NCBI RefSeq assembly: GCF_032854445.1
Contig: NC_088302.1
Span: 12,521,338 to 12,585,337, forward strand
Origin: Liolophura sinensis
Taxonomy: Eukaryota; Mollusca; Polyplacophora; Chitonida; Chitonidae
Direction of reading: 5' to 3'
Length of the DNA: 64,000 bases
The notes below the pieces were generated by a model. The model was given only the letters and a program-made list of their open reading frames with translations, was not told the origin of the DNA and did not search any database. Made by a program: the position numbers and the translations under genes. This document shows positions 1 through 11,007 of this stretch, in pieces; positions within the stretch are counted from its first letter, which is position 1, and each line of letters starts with the position of its first letter.

Positions 1-28
1 CATGCGTCACACTTGGGGAAGTTCACCA
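1..28 (+). CDS. possible end of the preceding DEG/ENaC exon
   Basis: The first 28 bases are open in frame 1 and end before GTAACT at 29-34. The end phase (one base of a codon) is the one the exon starting at 368 requires. A better-looking donor, CAG|GTGAAT at 43, gives the wrong phase: the compatible frame has a stop at 30-32. The joined residues cannot be verified by homology from so short a piece, so this is only a candidate. Confidence 0.2.
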
Positions 29-367
29 GTAACTCGCCACAGGTGAATGGTTTTTGCCAAGCACAGCTGTTTCCTGCACTAATAATACCGTGGGCCATCA
101 GATAAGCGAATTATTTCTGAGTGTGACATCAAAATATAAACAAATAAATACATAAATACACAAATACAAACATAAAATGAAATAAATAAAACTTTATCAT
201 GTTTTTAACTTGTATGACGGCTGGTTAACTGACGATTCATAAACAGGCTAATGTGAATGTAGTGGAACTATTCAATACCCGTGGGAATACTGGTGTTTTT
301 TATTTCACTGATGCAGCCTGTATGTTGGATCTTGGCATTAAATATTATTTTGTTGTATCTCTTGCAG

Positions 368-1172
368 ACAGTTTTCCGACTAAGGCCATCTACTCGACTT
401 ATTGCCAATGTAAAACGCCGTGCCAAATCATCAGTTATTTGACATCTGTGTCTCAGGTGAAAATATCTGACCTGGCAGCGAATCTGTTTGTGTTGGAAGA
501 AAAGTTTGGCGATGAGGTTTTTGCCCAATACGTCATGGGGATGATGATGAGAGACTGGGTCCTTCTACGAGGGACCAGAAGTACTGACCTGGTTGATGCC
601 ATTCACAGCGTGGTGTATAACTCTATCACACCTGTACGGGAAGCTTACAACGTTTTAATAGACTCCAAGACACACATGCATCTGGTCCCAATTGCTTTGT
701 CATGCAAGACAAATAATTCACAACAATATTGTCAGGAAGATCTATTCTCCACTCTGGAGACATTGTCGGAGGGTTTCAAGGGTGAACGCCCTCTAAGCGA
801 GTGGTACCGTCCCCACAACGTAATCCAGACTGTTGAACTGAACGTAGATTTGGCACATAAACTACTGACGAAATCGGAGTATGAGTTGACACTTGTAGCC
901 CAATTAGGTCATAACTGTTCTGGTGCTGTATCAATTTTGGACGACGTTCTCGTGGACATCAGCGCAAACTGCAACACTAGCTCCGAAAACAGTTCTGACG
1001 TAACCTTGATTCTGAAGGTACTGACTGGTATACGCGAAGCGTTTGACAAAGCCCACGAATCGGTTGAGCATCAAAAACAAAGCTACGACATCTTATTGCA
1101 GCACGTCAGCACCAATCTTGGGAAGTGGTATTTACCTTGGAACGAGATGGCACTGGACGCTACATTTTACAG
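368..1172 (+). CDS. DEG/ENaC exon: thumb motif plus about 210-residue insertion
   Basis: The acceptor is a pyrimidine-rich tract ending TTGCAG at 367. The donor is AG|GTAACA, with GT at 1173-1174. The exon covers about 269 residues. Residues 9-47 match the ASIC-type thumb: YSTYCQCKTPC, then a Y-x(4)-S-x-x-x-x-I stretch and a helix ending LEEKFG. In ASIC-like channels only about seven residues separate this helix from the last palm strand. Here about 210 residues intervene. They are rich in predicted helix, contain four N-glycosylation sequons (NNS, NCS, NTS, NSS) and several extra cysteines. The insertion lies wholly inside this one exon, in frame and without stops. The next conserved residues (RDNYGSVDIF) begin at the junction with the following exon. 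Confidence 0.85.
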
Positions 1173-4074
1173 GTAACACAGCTCAAGCTTGTATACCATT
1201 AGATCTAATTGGCAATTCAATCAGTAAAAGTCTCAGTCACTCCAGAACTATGGCTACCGACGACGACTGAGATCTATTTATCGTGGTTATTCGCGGCCGA
1301 TTTTCCCCGAAAGAAACCTAAGGCGTCGTTTGCAATCCCACATAAACTGACTCATCGATTCTTGCAATTTACCAGCGGCAGTCACGTGACTGTATGAAAT
1401 CAAAGGAAGTCCGTGGCACAAATATACATATGATTCGTGGAAATCGTTTGCAGTGCTCGTGAGTAGCTCGTATGACAAAGCCACTACCAAGGAAGATTAG
1501 TCACAATTAGGTAGATCGTGGCTGATCACAAAATGAAAACCATGTGCCACCTCCCCGATAGCCTCGCACTCACTGGCAATATCTTCAGATTCGCCATGAT
1601 CTTCATACGATCAATCCAAGATTTACGAAAATTAAATGATTGTTCAGTCAAACATTGTTTTAAGTAGTCATTAGTCTAGATGTGACCGAGATAAATCAAT
1701 CAATCAGTCAATCAGCCTGTGCGAAGTTCGACGTCTTAGTTATACAGTGTCCAGAGGAACTACATAAACTTCCACAAAACTGTTGTTTTTTTTTTATCCA
1801 TGACAAACTTAAAATATAATATAAAAGACTTACTGCAAAGAGTTTAAAAACACGATCTTGAAGTCCTTTTGGCTAACGGGTGTCTACTAACAACGCGACA
1901 CAACTGGAGTACTGGTGTTGTACTATGGTCGTTAAGTGTACAGTGTAGGCCGTTCAATATCCGCGATTGGGACCATCTCCATACAGCCAGTTAAGTTGCG
2001 TCTTAAGCTCCTGTGAATGCCGAGCATCAAACACAAAATTGTGATAGGTTGTTGGGCGAGGTCTGAAGTTAAAGAGCTTCCGTTTTGTGTAGACTGACGG
2101 AGCCTGATGTTTTACATTTATACAGATGGGCACAATATTAAAGAAAAAGAAAACATAAAAAGATACCAAAATCAGATGAAAGCATGTGAAAGTTTATTTG
2201 CAAATTTGGGCTTTAATATATTTTTCGATTTTTTTTTCCTGAAAGTATTTGAAAATATGGGATCACATTTTGGTATTTATCGTCGTTGCATAATAATGTT
2301 CTAAATCAAGATGGGATGCTTGTCTAATAAACTTATTTGAATGTAAATTTGTTGTTTATAACACATGCATTTAATCTGAATTATGATAATATTTATGAAA
2401 ATATTAAAACATAAATGTGATCAAATTCTAGGCTGAGAACATTTGTTAGCCGAAAAGACCAAATTCTAGTGTAAATTTATTTATTAAACATGTGTTACAT
2501 CATTATTTATAACATTCTTATACAAAGACTATATACACCAAATGGTTGTCCCAAATACCCACCGTACAAAAACTGTCTTCAAGTCTCGTTTTCTGTTCAA
2601 AGATAAATCGAACAAAATATTGAGGAGCACATATACAACTAACTTTTAGCATTATTTCGTCTGAACTTCATGTAATTATTTACGTTTTCTCCACCTTTAA
2701 TGAATTTATTTAATTATTTATTTGATTGGTCTTTCATGCCGTACTCAAGAATATTTCACTTATACGACAGCGATCACCATTATGGTGAGAGAAAACCGAA
2801 CAGCCCGGGGGAAACCCATGCACGCTTATCCGCAGGTTCAATATTAATGGTGGTTTTGACCTTTTATTTCTGAAATTAGCATAATTGTATGACTATGACT
2901 GTATGTTTTAAATGGTATTCATATGATTGCTCGTCTGAATGTTTCCAGGGACAACTACGGGTCGGTTGATATATTCTACCCGGAGATAAAAGTTACTACG
3001 ACCAGAGAGGACTGCGCCTATGATATTGTCGCCATGATGTGTAAGTTTTACATCTTGTCTTATATTCATTATTTTCAACCAGGGCAGTCCCAATGACGTA
3101 TCAATTGACTTATACGTACTTTTTAATAATGCACTCAGAGAAATAAAATTTGTTATAATCTAATTTTGACAGAGCACTCTTAAGAGTTCACAAATATTTT
3201 AATGATATTAGTGGAGCATTATAAATAAACTGTAATACTAATTCTATTTTTACATCAGTGGACCTCCATGGCCGAGAGGTTTAGCATGCCTGCGCGGCGC
3301 AATAACCCAGCAGCTTCTCACCAGTGCGGTGCTGTTAATTTAAGCCCACCTCATCCCGGCTTCCTCTCCGGTCGTAGTCAGCCAGCAGCCTCGGGTGGTC
3401 GTGGGTTTCCATAGGGCTCTGTCAGGTTTTCTCCCACCATAACGCTGGCCGCCTTCGATTAACCGAAATATTCTTGACCACGGCGTAAAACATCAATCAA
3501 ATAAATAAGTCAATGCTTTTCCACCATTATATTTCATTAATTTATTTATTTGATTGAAAGTTTTCAAATATATGATATATTGGAAGAATATGTCACGTAT
3601 GCGACGGCTCCCAGCATTAGGGTGGGAGGAAACCGGACAGAGTCCGGGGGAAACTAGCGATCTTCCGCAGGATGCCACAGACCTTCACATATATGAATGA
3701 AGAGAAAGCCAGCATGAGCTGTAGTTGACCTCACAGCGACCGCATTGACGAGAGGCTTCGGGGTCATTGCGCCGCGCTGATACATTAATAACTCGACCAC
3801 ATTACTGGACTGTTATCATATTTCCTTTATTAAATAGGCTTTATTCTCATGGCATTAATTTACTGTTATTCCAATAACATTTTTCGAGATAATGACCCAT
3901 GCTTATTGCGATAAGTATACATGTTCTTTGAACTAAAATTGTCAATCTGCACAATACGATTTTTTTTCAGGCGATGTCGGCGGAAGTCTTGGGTTGTGCT
4001 TAGGCGGAAGTCTACTCACTGTGTTTGAAATCGTGGACTTCTTTTTTCGCAAAATTTTTTGCTGTGCGCCATAA
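368..4074 (+). CDS. DEG/ENaC-superfamily sodium/cation channel, 3' part of gene (three exons)
   Basis: Joined coding segments are 368-1172, 2949-3040 and 3971-4074. All introns are GT-AG and phases agree (phase 2 at the first junction, phase 1 at the second). The protein starts inside the extracellular domain, with a Y-C-x-C-x-x-P-C thumb motif, and ends with D-V-G-G-S-L-G-L-C-L-G-G-S followed by a hydrophobic second transmembrane helix. That is the pore signature of the DEG/ENaC family (ASIC, ENaC, FMRFamide-gated and degenerin channels), trimeric plasma-membrane channels usually permeable to Na+. The first transmembrane helix and most of the ectodomain lie upstream of the window. Subfamily and gating stimulus cannot be told from this part. 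The family call is confident; intact function is inferred from the absence of stops and frameshifts in these exons. Confidence 0.88.
2698..2840 (-). mobile_element. SINE-A fragment (3' half) in channel intron 1
   Basis: On the minus strand this reads as the 3' half of SINE-A: a segment ending in an AAATAA-rich tail, preceded by the GAATATTC/TACGACGG core shared with the intact copy at 54852-55125. It is diverged and lacks the tRNA-like head. It lies in intron 1173-2948 of the channel gene. Confidence 0.75.
2949..3040 (+). CDS. DEG/ENaC exon: last palm strand and approach to TM2
   Basis: The acceptor is GTTTCCAG at 2941-2948 and the donor is GTAAGT at 3041-3046, close to consensus. The 92-nt exon completes an Arg codon, encodes 30 residues (DNYGSVDIFYPEIK ... 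AYDIVAMM) and leaves one base of a Cys codon. The peptide aligns without gaps to the final extracellular strand and pre-TM2 segment of ASIC/ENaC proteins, including the conserved A-Y-x-x-x-x-(L/M) run before the pore. The upstream intron (1173-2948) carries a SINE remnant at 2698-2840. Confidence 0.88.
3259..3512 (+). mobile_element. SINE-A, near full length, channel intron 2
   Basis: It begins with a diverged tRNA-like head (GGACCTCCATGGCCGAGAGG) and ends with CAATCAAATAAATAAG. All intermediate blocks of SINE-A are recognisable, with many substitutions. It faces the copy at 3535-3805 in opposite orientation only about 20 bases away, inside the last intron of the channel gene. Confidence 0.85.
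3535..3805 (-). mobile_element. SINE-A, near full length, inverted partner in channel intron 2
   Basis: Read on the minus strand it has the tRNA-like head near 3780-3805, the CTCATGCTGGC block near 3708 and the AAATAAAT tail near 3540. It is the inverted partner of 3259-3512. After transcription the pair could fold into a long imperfect hairpin. Confidence 0.85.
3971..4074 (+). CDS. DEG/ENaC terminal exon: pore helix TM2 and C-terminus
   Basis: The acceptor TTTTTTTCAG ends at 3970. Thirty-three full codons follow the split Cys and end in TAA at 4072-4074. The sequence CDVGGSLGLCLGGS contains the family's conserved GG-x-L-G-L and G-x-S selectivity filter, followed by LLTVFEIVDFFF, the lower half of TM2. 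The cytosolic tail is very short (RKIFCCAP) and has two adjacent cysteines, possible acylation sites (inference). The residue just before D-V-G-G, the 'degenerin' position usually Gly, Ala or Ser, is Cys here, and its codon is split by the intron. Confidence 0.9.
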
Positions 4075-4438
4075 TTATCCATGTACAAATACACCTGTCT
4101 AAGAATTTACACCTTTCTTTATAAATTCACAGCGATATTGCAAAGTCAAGTGCATGACGTCATGGACACGTAGACACGCTGCTTGTAAATAACCACAGAG
4201 GTGTCCAAGATATTTATCCAGATCAAGGCTTCGCAAACTAACAATTTTGTCACAATGTTTTGGACTGTGTGCTCAGGGCAGCTGGGATCAATTAAGTCGG
4301 ATTGGCAGGGTTTTCATTTTACTACTAAAGAAAACTAGATATACAAGGAGAAATTAATGAATGAGGTTTATTTATCCTCCGTCAGAGAAACCGTTCCTTC
4401 AGCACAGTGTGAAGAAACAGTGAATAATGCCAGAGAAA

Positions 4439-4709
4439 AATAAAGGGAGATCACTCGACGGCACTTGGACATTAGCTTCCAAATTGAGTTTTCTCCCCTG
4501 ATAATTCCCCCCCCCACCCCCCCAAAAAATGTCAAAATCTGTGTTACACCGAGTTCAAGAATTCTCCGAAGAATATTTGACGGTGTCAAGTCTCATGGAA
4601 GGAGAAAGCATGAGTGTCCGGAGTAAACCTCCGCCCATCGCTGGGTTCCTTACAGTAAACCACCGTCCCACTGAACTTAGGTCAAAATTTCAAAAACAGC
4701 TCCAATAAA
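4439..4709 (+). promoter_or_regulatory. candidate polyadenylation signals of the channel gene
   Basis: AATAAA occurs at 4439-4444 and again at 4704-4709, about 365 and 630 bases after the stop codon. Either could end the transcript. The stretch 4075-4790 has no other feature except a C-rich run at 4507-4523. Such hexamers are common by chance in AT-rich DNA, so this is suggestive only. Confidence 0.3.
4507..4523. repeat. poly-C run interrupted by one A
   Basis: Nine or ten C, one A, then seven C in the presumed 3' UTR or flank of the channel gene. The complementary strand is a G-run that could form a G-quadruplex. It is probably a simple, length-variable homopolymer. Confidence 0.6.
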
Positions 4710-6211
4710 AATGATTTGTTCCCGAAAGTCTAAAATTTGAACATTGATTCTTTACGGCAGAAAAAGTACTATTCTCGAGTACAGCCCTTTCCTATTATGA
4801 CTTTGTTTTTAAGCAATTTATGACTTAAGTCTGAATCTTGATCCAGAGAGGATCCATCAACATATAGACCTATGCTGAATACTGTATGTCTACCCTGCTT
4901 TTGATCCATAACTGGTTGTTCCATGGTTACACCTATTATAAAATGGATATAAAGGTATACTTTGATGATATACTGATGCTCTGCTTGTTAGGAATATGGC
5001 GATAGCGTACGTGATGATTTCAACCTCCTGAAACCGCAAACCTATCAGTCAGCACATCAATGTAATGTTTGTATGATCTGAAATTCACAGAGCATGAAAT
5101 ATGTGAAGTATGTGAAATATGTAAAATAAAATCATCTATATCGTGGTTGTTTTTCTTTTCTGCCTTCCACAAACAAGCTGTTCTATCAAAACTCAGCAAC
5201 CCAGCGTTATCCTGCTTTCAACTGACAGCAAATCATATCAGAGATTTTGGTTATTCATCAAATATCATTTGCTGTCAGAATTTGTTAACTGTTGATCACG
5301 TAGATGTTTTCCTTGAGATCATATATGTAGCTAAAAGTCAAGAAAGAGTTACATGTATAGACGTTTGTATTTTAATGTTTGTAAGTGTTGTTAAATCACT
5401 GGTTTGTCCACGGATTCATGATGATTCACAACAGATACGGAAATAAACCCAGTTTTCACTATCAATTAATGCGTTAAGGAAGGCCTAGCCTACTGACAAT
5501 TTAGAGGCCGTTGTTCACCCCTCATATGAGAGACCATTTGCCACCACGATATGATGACTGTGGTCGCTGCTCTGCTTTTACTCTCCGTGCTATTGTCTTT
5601 TGGTATTAATTAACAAATGTTTGAGTGACACGACTGGAAATTTTCAAGCGAGGAGTGATCATTGATCATGGCGAACCGGCGGAAATAAATAATGAAACGA
5701 CTGTTGTGAGTGCGTAAGCGCCGGCTGTGTTTGCCATTTTTACTGTTTACATTCAGTAGATGGGAAGACAAAAGATGTCGGCTTCACGGAAACGGGAAAT
5801 GCCGGATTTATGTGGTAAATTTCATTGATCCTAAGGTGAAACAAGGTCAGATCACCGACTCCATTAGGTGAAAAGCTTAAGAATTCTGACTTTAAAGGTC
5901 AGTCATATTTTCACTCAGCTTTAATAAATATCAGTGAAGTTACGGAGTGAAACATGCTTGATGCGTAGTGTAAGTTAATATGGTAGCCGCGATCAAAGTT
6001 TGGGCAGTTTTGGTCGCGACAGTTACATAATTTTCCTCAGTCTGTTTTCCTCAGAGCATTAAATGTGTTTTTAAAATGTGTTGTTGTAGTTACGTCACTC
6101 CAAATTCTTATGTTAGTTCAGGGCTTTCTCCGCTAGACAGCGCCTTGAACGTAAAGAATGTAAGTAGTCCCTGTTTTCAAAAGATGCATATACGAACCAT
6201 CCTATACAAAA

Positions 6212-6335
6212 TTTATTTATTGATCTGATTGGTGTTTTACGCCGCACTCAAGAATATTTCACTTATACGACGGCGGCCAGCATTATGGTGGGAGGAAACC
6301 GGGCACAGCCCGAGGGAAACCCACGAAAACGCTGG
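6212..6335 (-). mobile_element. SINE-A, 5'-truncated, with target-site duplication
   Basis: A minus-strand 3' portion of SINE-A flanked by ACAAAA at 6206-6211 and 6336-6341. The sister duplication at about 12241-12256 (TATACAAAAAATATAG) is an empty site without the element. The insertion therefore happened after the duplication, and the duplicated target bases are seen directly. Confidence 0.88.
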
Positions 6336-8846
6336 ACAAAAATATAGGATGAGTCTGTATCACGTGGGTAACGTCCATAGGTATATGATAATGGGTGCAT
6401 GTGTTATTAAAAGACTTATTATCATCGGTTACCAGTCGGCAAATATTTGTACATAATTGGAGCCAACGCACTGCAGTAATGTATCGGCTGAAACGTTATA
6501 AGACATAACTGATTAACGCTCATTTCGATCAACAGGAAAAGCCAGAATTGAACAATAAATTTTCAGGAAAGGCGAATCACGGAAAATTATGGTAGACAAC
6601 TGTGAATATCTTGCCGCACGTTGTGAAACTAGGACCCGTGTGAAAAGAATACCATTCGTTTTCTCTTTTTCGCAGAAAGTTTCATTCAAGCTTCCTTGTG
6701 TTTTATGAAAGTTATAGCTAGAGGTTCACCATCATGCAGGAAGGCAGAGGACCAGGTGAATGTGTACCCCCAAGATCTGTCTAGGACAAGAATTCGAACT
6801 CCCTGAAAGATAGACAAAAAAATGCACAATAAAGATCCAATAATATCATGAGAGCTGATCAAACTGAAAAGCTTTGCTATATGATTACAATTAGAATATG
6901 CTGGATGGAGCAATCCATTTTTTAATGATCACTAATCCCAATTTCGGCCGCATATCGTAAAAGGTTTGCTGCATGGGTTGCCAGTAATCCGATTCTAAAC
7001 GTTTCTGCTTACAAAGTTAGACGAAGATCTGGAAAGGCCAGTGTATTTTGCATTTTAGTGATATTTCGGCTTTGTATCGATCATTTTCAGCAATTCGTTT
7101 GGCCCAAACTTAGTTGGGGTTATTGGAGAGCTGTCGGCCAGGTTATGATTTATACCATATTTCCACAAACAAGGCATCAAAACATCGAATGACAATTACT
7201 AACAGTAATCCTGGGGACTACTGGGCGGCGTATGAGAGATTGTCTCCAGTATGTGTTTGACCTGGATTTATACAGCATACACTTTTCCGTCTGAGCCAAC
7301 AAAGCCTCTTTCCCATGTATTTCCAGAAATAAATGCCCATCGAAGTTATAGATCAATTTATAGCTTTTGAGGCCGAGCCAAGCATAAGGAAAAATTTGTT
7401 GAGATCACGCACTGCCTCCAATGGTGTCCTACCGTAACATATAAAATAACACATCTATTGGACCTTGTATTATGTAGAACTTCAATCAATAGCAAATTCG
7501 ATGGATTTAAGAAGTATTAGAGTTATTCTGAAGGTCACGTGCTGTGAAAATGATTGGAAATAACAAGGCGTATCAGTTTAAGTTATTCTGACGCTAAATA
7601 AACTAAATTTCATTCGTCAGATTTTAATGACATTAAGTAAGCTATATTATCTTTGTTATCTTTTTTTTTTATCATATTGACATTTAACAATACTAAGTTT
7701 TATATTATGGACTGCGGTCAAATCTATAATTGCAGAAAACATACTCCACATTGCGTACAGCTAACAACTGCAAAAGCTTCTATATCTCGACTTGTAACAT
7801 CCGATTTGAATAAACGTCACCAGTTATGGCTACAAAGACTGGTGTGTCAAGATTATTCCATCAAGTTTATTAATTTTTACAATGAGTATAATTGTCTTGT
7901 AAGTAACTATCTTCAGTGTGCACAGAATTTATGGCGTTCTGCTCCATGACTGGGGCTCGGGGCTCCCTATTTATCGAGTTGAATTCGTTGGATATATAAA
8001 CAGTTGCAATTAAAGCACAGCTGAAATACGTATTTGAATTATACAACATATACCAGCATGGTACATGGTCTGAATACTTTTTTCATCCATTCGCGTAGAA
8101 TATCCCTTGCGTCTTTCCATCATTATTGAAAGCTGTTGATTGCTTATCTTTGTGTGATTCCGTCCCAATTTCGCACTCTATATAGGCTCTTCGGTGGTAT
8201 ACGTGAAACGTCGTTTTGAGAATTGCCCTTGCGATTATTGTACTGGAACGTCCAATTTGGTTGACAGCTGATATACAAATGTCTCTTTCGACGCATTGGT
8301 TTTATTTTTACATGAACGGAGATGAAAAGTGTAAGAAAGCTTTGCGTTATAAAAGGTAATTGTCTTTAGTGGTAAATCAAAATCAATGTGGTCATCATCA
8401 TACTGCTTTACCTTTCCCTGTGTTGATTGCATGCAGGGAATTGCTACGTGATGTTGGTGCAAAAAGTCGCCTGAAGATGTTTGCCTATGTGATGCAAACG
8501 ACCCTGTAATGAGCGACTGTTCACTGGCAGACAGAATAATGGCTTCTGGCAACAATGTAGATTGAAATCCAAACCTCACGGCAAATGGTCCTCATTTTTG
8601 TAGAGACAGAAACTGCTATGAATTTCTAAATAAATACTTTTCGGAGCACGATTTACCCACATTTACCTTACATTTACAATGTGAGACAAACTGCTGAAAT
8701 TGCTATGATAGGTATATTATAGACTATAGAACTGATAACAGACATACCAGTCTGTAAGTCCTGTCGCAGAAAACTGTGGAATTTAGATCCCATCGTGAAA
8801 TTTATTTTATTCTGGAGATATAGATATGATTCCTTAGATATATGTG

Positions 8847-9038
8847 GGCGCCTCCGTGGCTCAGTTGGTCAGCGTAGCGTAAAGACCCAGTAGCCTCTCA
8901 CTAATGCGGTCGGTGTTAGTTCAAGTCCAGCTCATGCTGGCTTCCTCTCCGGCCGTACGTGAGAAGGTCTGGCAGCAGCTCGCGGATGGTCGTGAAACGT
9001 AAAACACCAATCAAATATATAAATGAATAAATAAATAA
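8847..9038 (+). mobile_element. SINE-A with internal deletion and 7-bp target duplication
   Basis: The tRNA-like head (GGCGCCTCCGTGGCTCAGTTGG), A box and B box are present. The element jumps from GGATGGTCGTG straight to AAACGTAAAACACCAATCAAA, so the central GGGTTTCC...ATATTC segment is missing. It is flanked by ATATGTG at 8840-8846 and 9039-9045. The matching part of the second duplication copy (near 14670-14690) is deleted, so presence or absence there is uninformative. Confidence 0.85.
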
Positions 9039-9612
9039 ATATGTGTGGAGGTGACATGCCAACCTCTGATTTCGAACGTGGGAAATATCACACAAAATGA
9101 CGAAAAATAGGGTACAACTTTTGGAACAGGAATTCAGATGTTTTTCCAGAACCTTGAAGTCGTCAGGCAGTGAAATAAAATGATGTAAAGATTTATTCCC
9201 TTCTGGTGTGGACAGGTATTAAATGTAGTGTGTAAGGAATTGGGGAATGAAATCAAAGCGTAAGTATGAGCGAGAAAACATGGCCTGAGCCGCAGGTAAT
9301 CTTACACAATATCTTCACAGGTCACGAGCAGGCCTGATTGTAATGGGTAATGTGGAGATAGCGCGTGAATGTTGGGGCCGGAAGTAGGCCGAAAGTAGGC
9401 CGGAAGTGGATATTCAGTTGCTTAATACTGCTAATCACCTTGAATATAACTTATCCCATCGAGTGAGGCGCGAATGTCCGCGGTCATTGTGGATGTCCTT
9501 AGAAGATAGATCTCATAGACACTTGGTGATACCAGGACGGATATTCTGGATGAAATTGAACTGTTTGAGCTGTGGACGAGGATTGCAGTCTGTCATGCTG
9601 GAGCTCTAATAT

Positions 9613-11007
9613 TAGGCTTTTTAAACTGTTGCCTGAGTCTCTGTGCTACAACAGCTTTTTAACACTGGATGACCACAGACTTTTATATCTAGGGACATGC
9701 ACAATATTTTAGCTGAAAGTCAAAAAGAACACAATATTAGAGGACACTGCACAGTACAGGTTGAATTTGATAAATATTGTTCACGTGAGAGGTGAAAATG
9801 ATAACCCACCAGACGCGATTATTTTGAACCAAGTTTAAGCCATCCTTTTAGTTGTAGTCCTTCAGAGGCTTGTTTATATAGCGTGACGTAGCACATGACG
9901 TCTTGTATGACGCCCTGTCTTGTTGCGTGACCAGTGAAATGTTAAAGTTGACTGAACTTGTGTCCTGACGTTATTCTACTTAGCTCGGATTTAACGTCAA
10001 AAACAAAATGCTTCATTCTGACATTACGGCATCGGGGTATGTATTAACAAAAGTGATATTTAACTCTAGCCTGTGAGATATCAGATAATCAGGGTTTTTT
10101 TTTGCTAAACCAGTAAAGTCTTATAATTCCATCACTGCATTTTTTTACGTTGTTCTGCTATATCTATGTTGCCGGTAAATTTGTAAGTTATTACTTTTCG
10201 GGGCTAAAACCATAAATGACGGGGAAGAAAAAAGCAGTGACCAATGTGACACTTGTCAAATGGTTACGCGTAACCGGTGAAATACGGCCCTTTGTCAGTT
10301 TCCCTCGGTTAGGGCTTTATTTTAACTGTTCATGCAGTTTCTTAAAAACTAACAAATTACACGCCCCTCTTAATTCTTAAGGATAATTTGGTTATATTGT
10401 GATATTGCTGCTTTTTGTACAACGACGTTCCACGAATTAATTCTAGATTTCCTTTAGTATTAGTAATGTTTTTTTAGTCATCACTCGAGTTTCTCTATCC
10501 ATAGTTATATTCCGTCATCACAGTTTTACCAGTAGTCAGAGCTTCTCTTCTTGGTGAATACTTCTTTCTCCAGGATTACAAAGTCTTCACAGCCGTAAAC
10601 TGATGGCCATTCCCTAAAATGTCAGTGTATTCTCAGTGTGCAGATCCATTAAAATTCCAACGAAAATTCTCGAAGATGTTACAGATTAATGGAGTACAAT
10701 GCTAACAGTGTTGCTAATTAACAGTACTACTAGCCACCAGTCCTCCTCTTTAACTCACTATAAAGATTATTTTTATTAGAACCGTGATTAAAATTGACAG
10801 GTAAAAGTTACCAATGTTACAATTTCGTCGTTCCATGACGTTTGTGCCGACTAAGCGATTGCTATAATGCAAACCATAGTTGTAAGAATACAGATCATTA
10901 TGTAAATGTCTATGTCAGGTGCTATCTAGGATAGGAATGTCGACCTCACCTAAATATGAGGTTAGAGTTAAAATACAGAAAATACTGTAATGTTATGAGA
11001 GTGTACC
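9613..11007. other. spacer between copies A and B, no gene
   Basis: No coding region recognised. The block around 10563-10740 (CTCCAGGATTACAAAG, then CAGCCGTAAA and AATGCTAACAGTGTT) is a diverged copy of a block also seen at 18195, 32870, 37960 and 44670, so the spacer belongs to the array. Confidence 0.5.

Larger units (their letters stand above)
4790..9480 (+). repeat. segmental duplication copy A (array unit 1)
   Basis: It matches 11008-15025 in the same order over almost its whole length: the CTATGCTGAATAC block (4872), ACCCAGTTTTCACTATCAAT (5439), the GGTTTGCTGCATGGGTTGCC block (about 6960), CAAAGCCTCTTTCC (about 7300) and the AGGCGCGAATGTCCGCGG block (about 9470). Relative to copy B it has an extra 250 bases at about 5185-5437 and a SINE at 6212-6335. 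It keeps 8490-9130, which copy B has lost. No recognisable gene is present; the longest open frames are not supported by homology that I can see. Confidence 0.9.

Noticed and set aside
1-42. Exon ending at the consensus-like donor CAG|GTGAAT (43)
   Set aside because: The phase needed to join the exon at 368 would use a frame with a stop at 30-32.
268-528. 86-codon frame on the minus strand opposite the channel exon
   Set aside because: It is antisense to a splice- and homology-supported DEG/ENaC exon, so it is a shadow frame.
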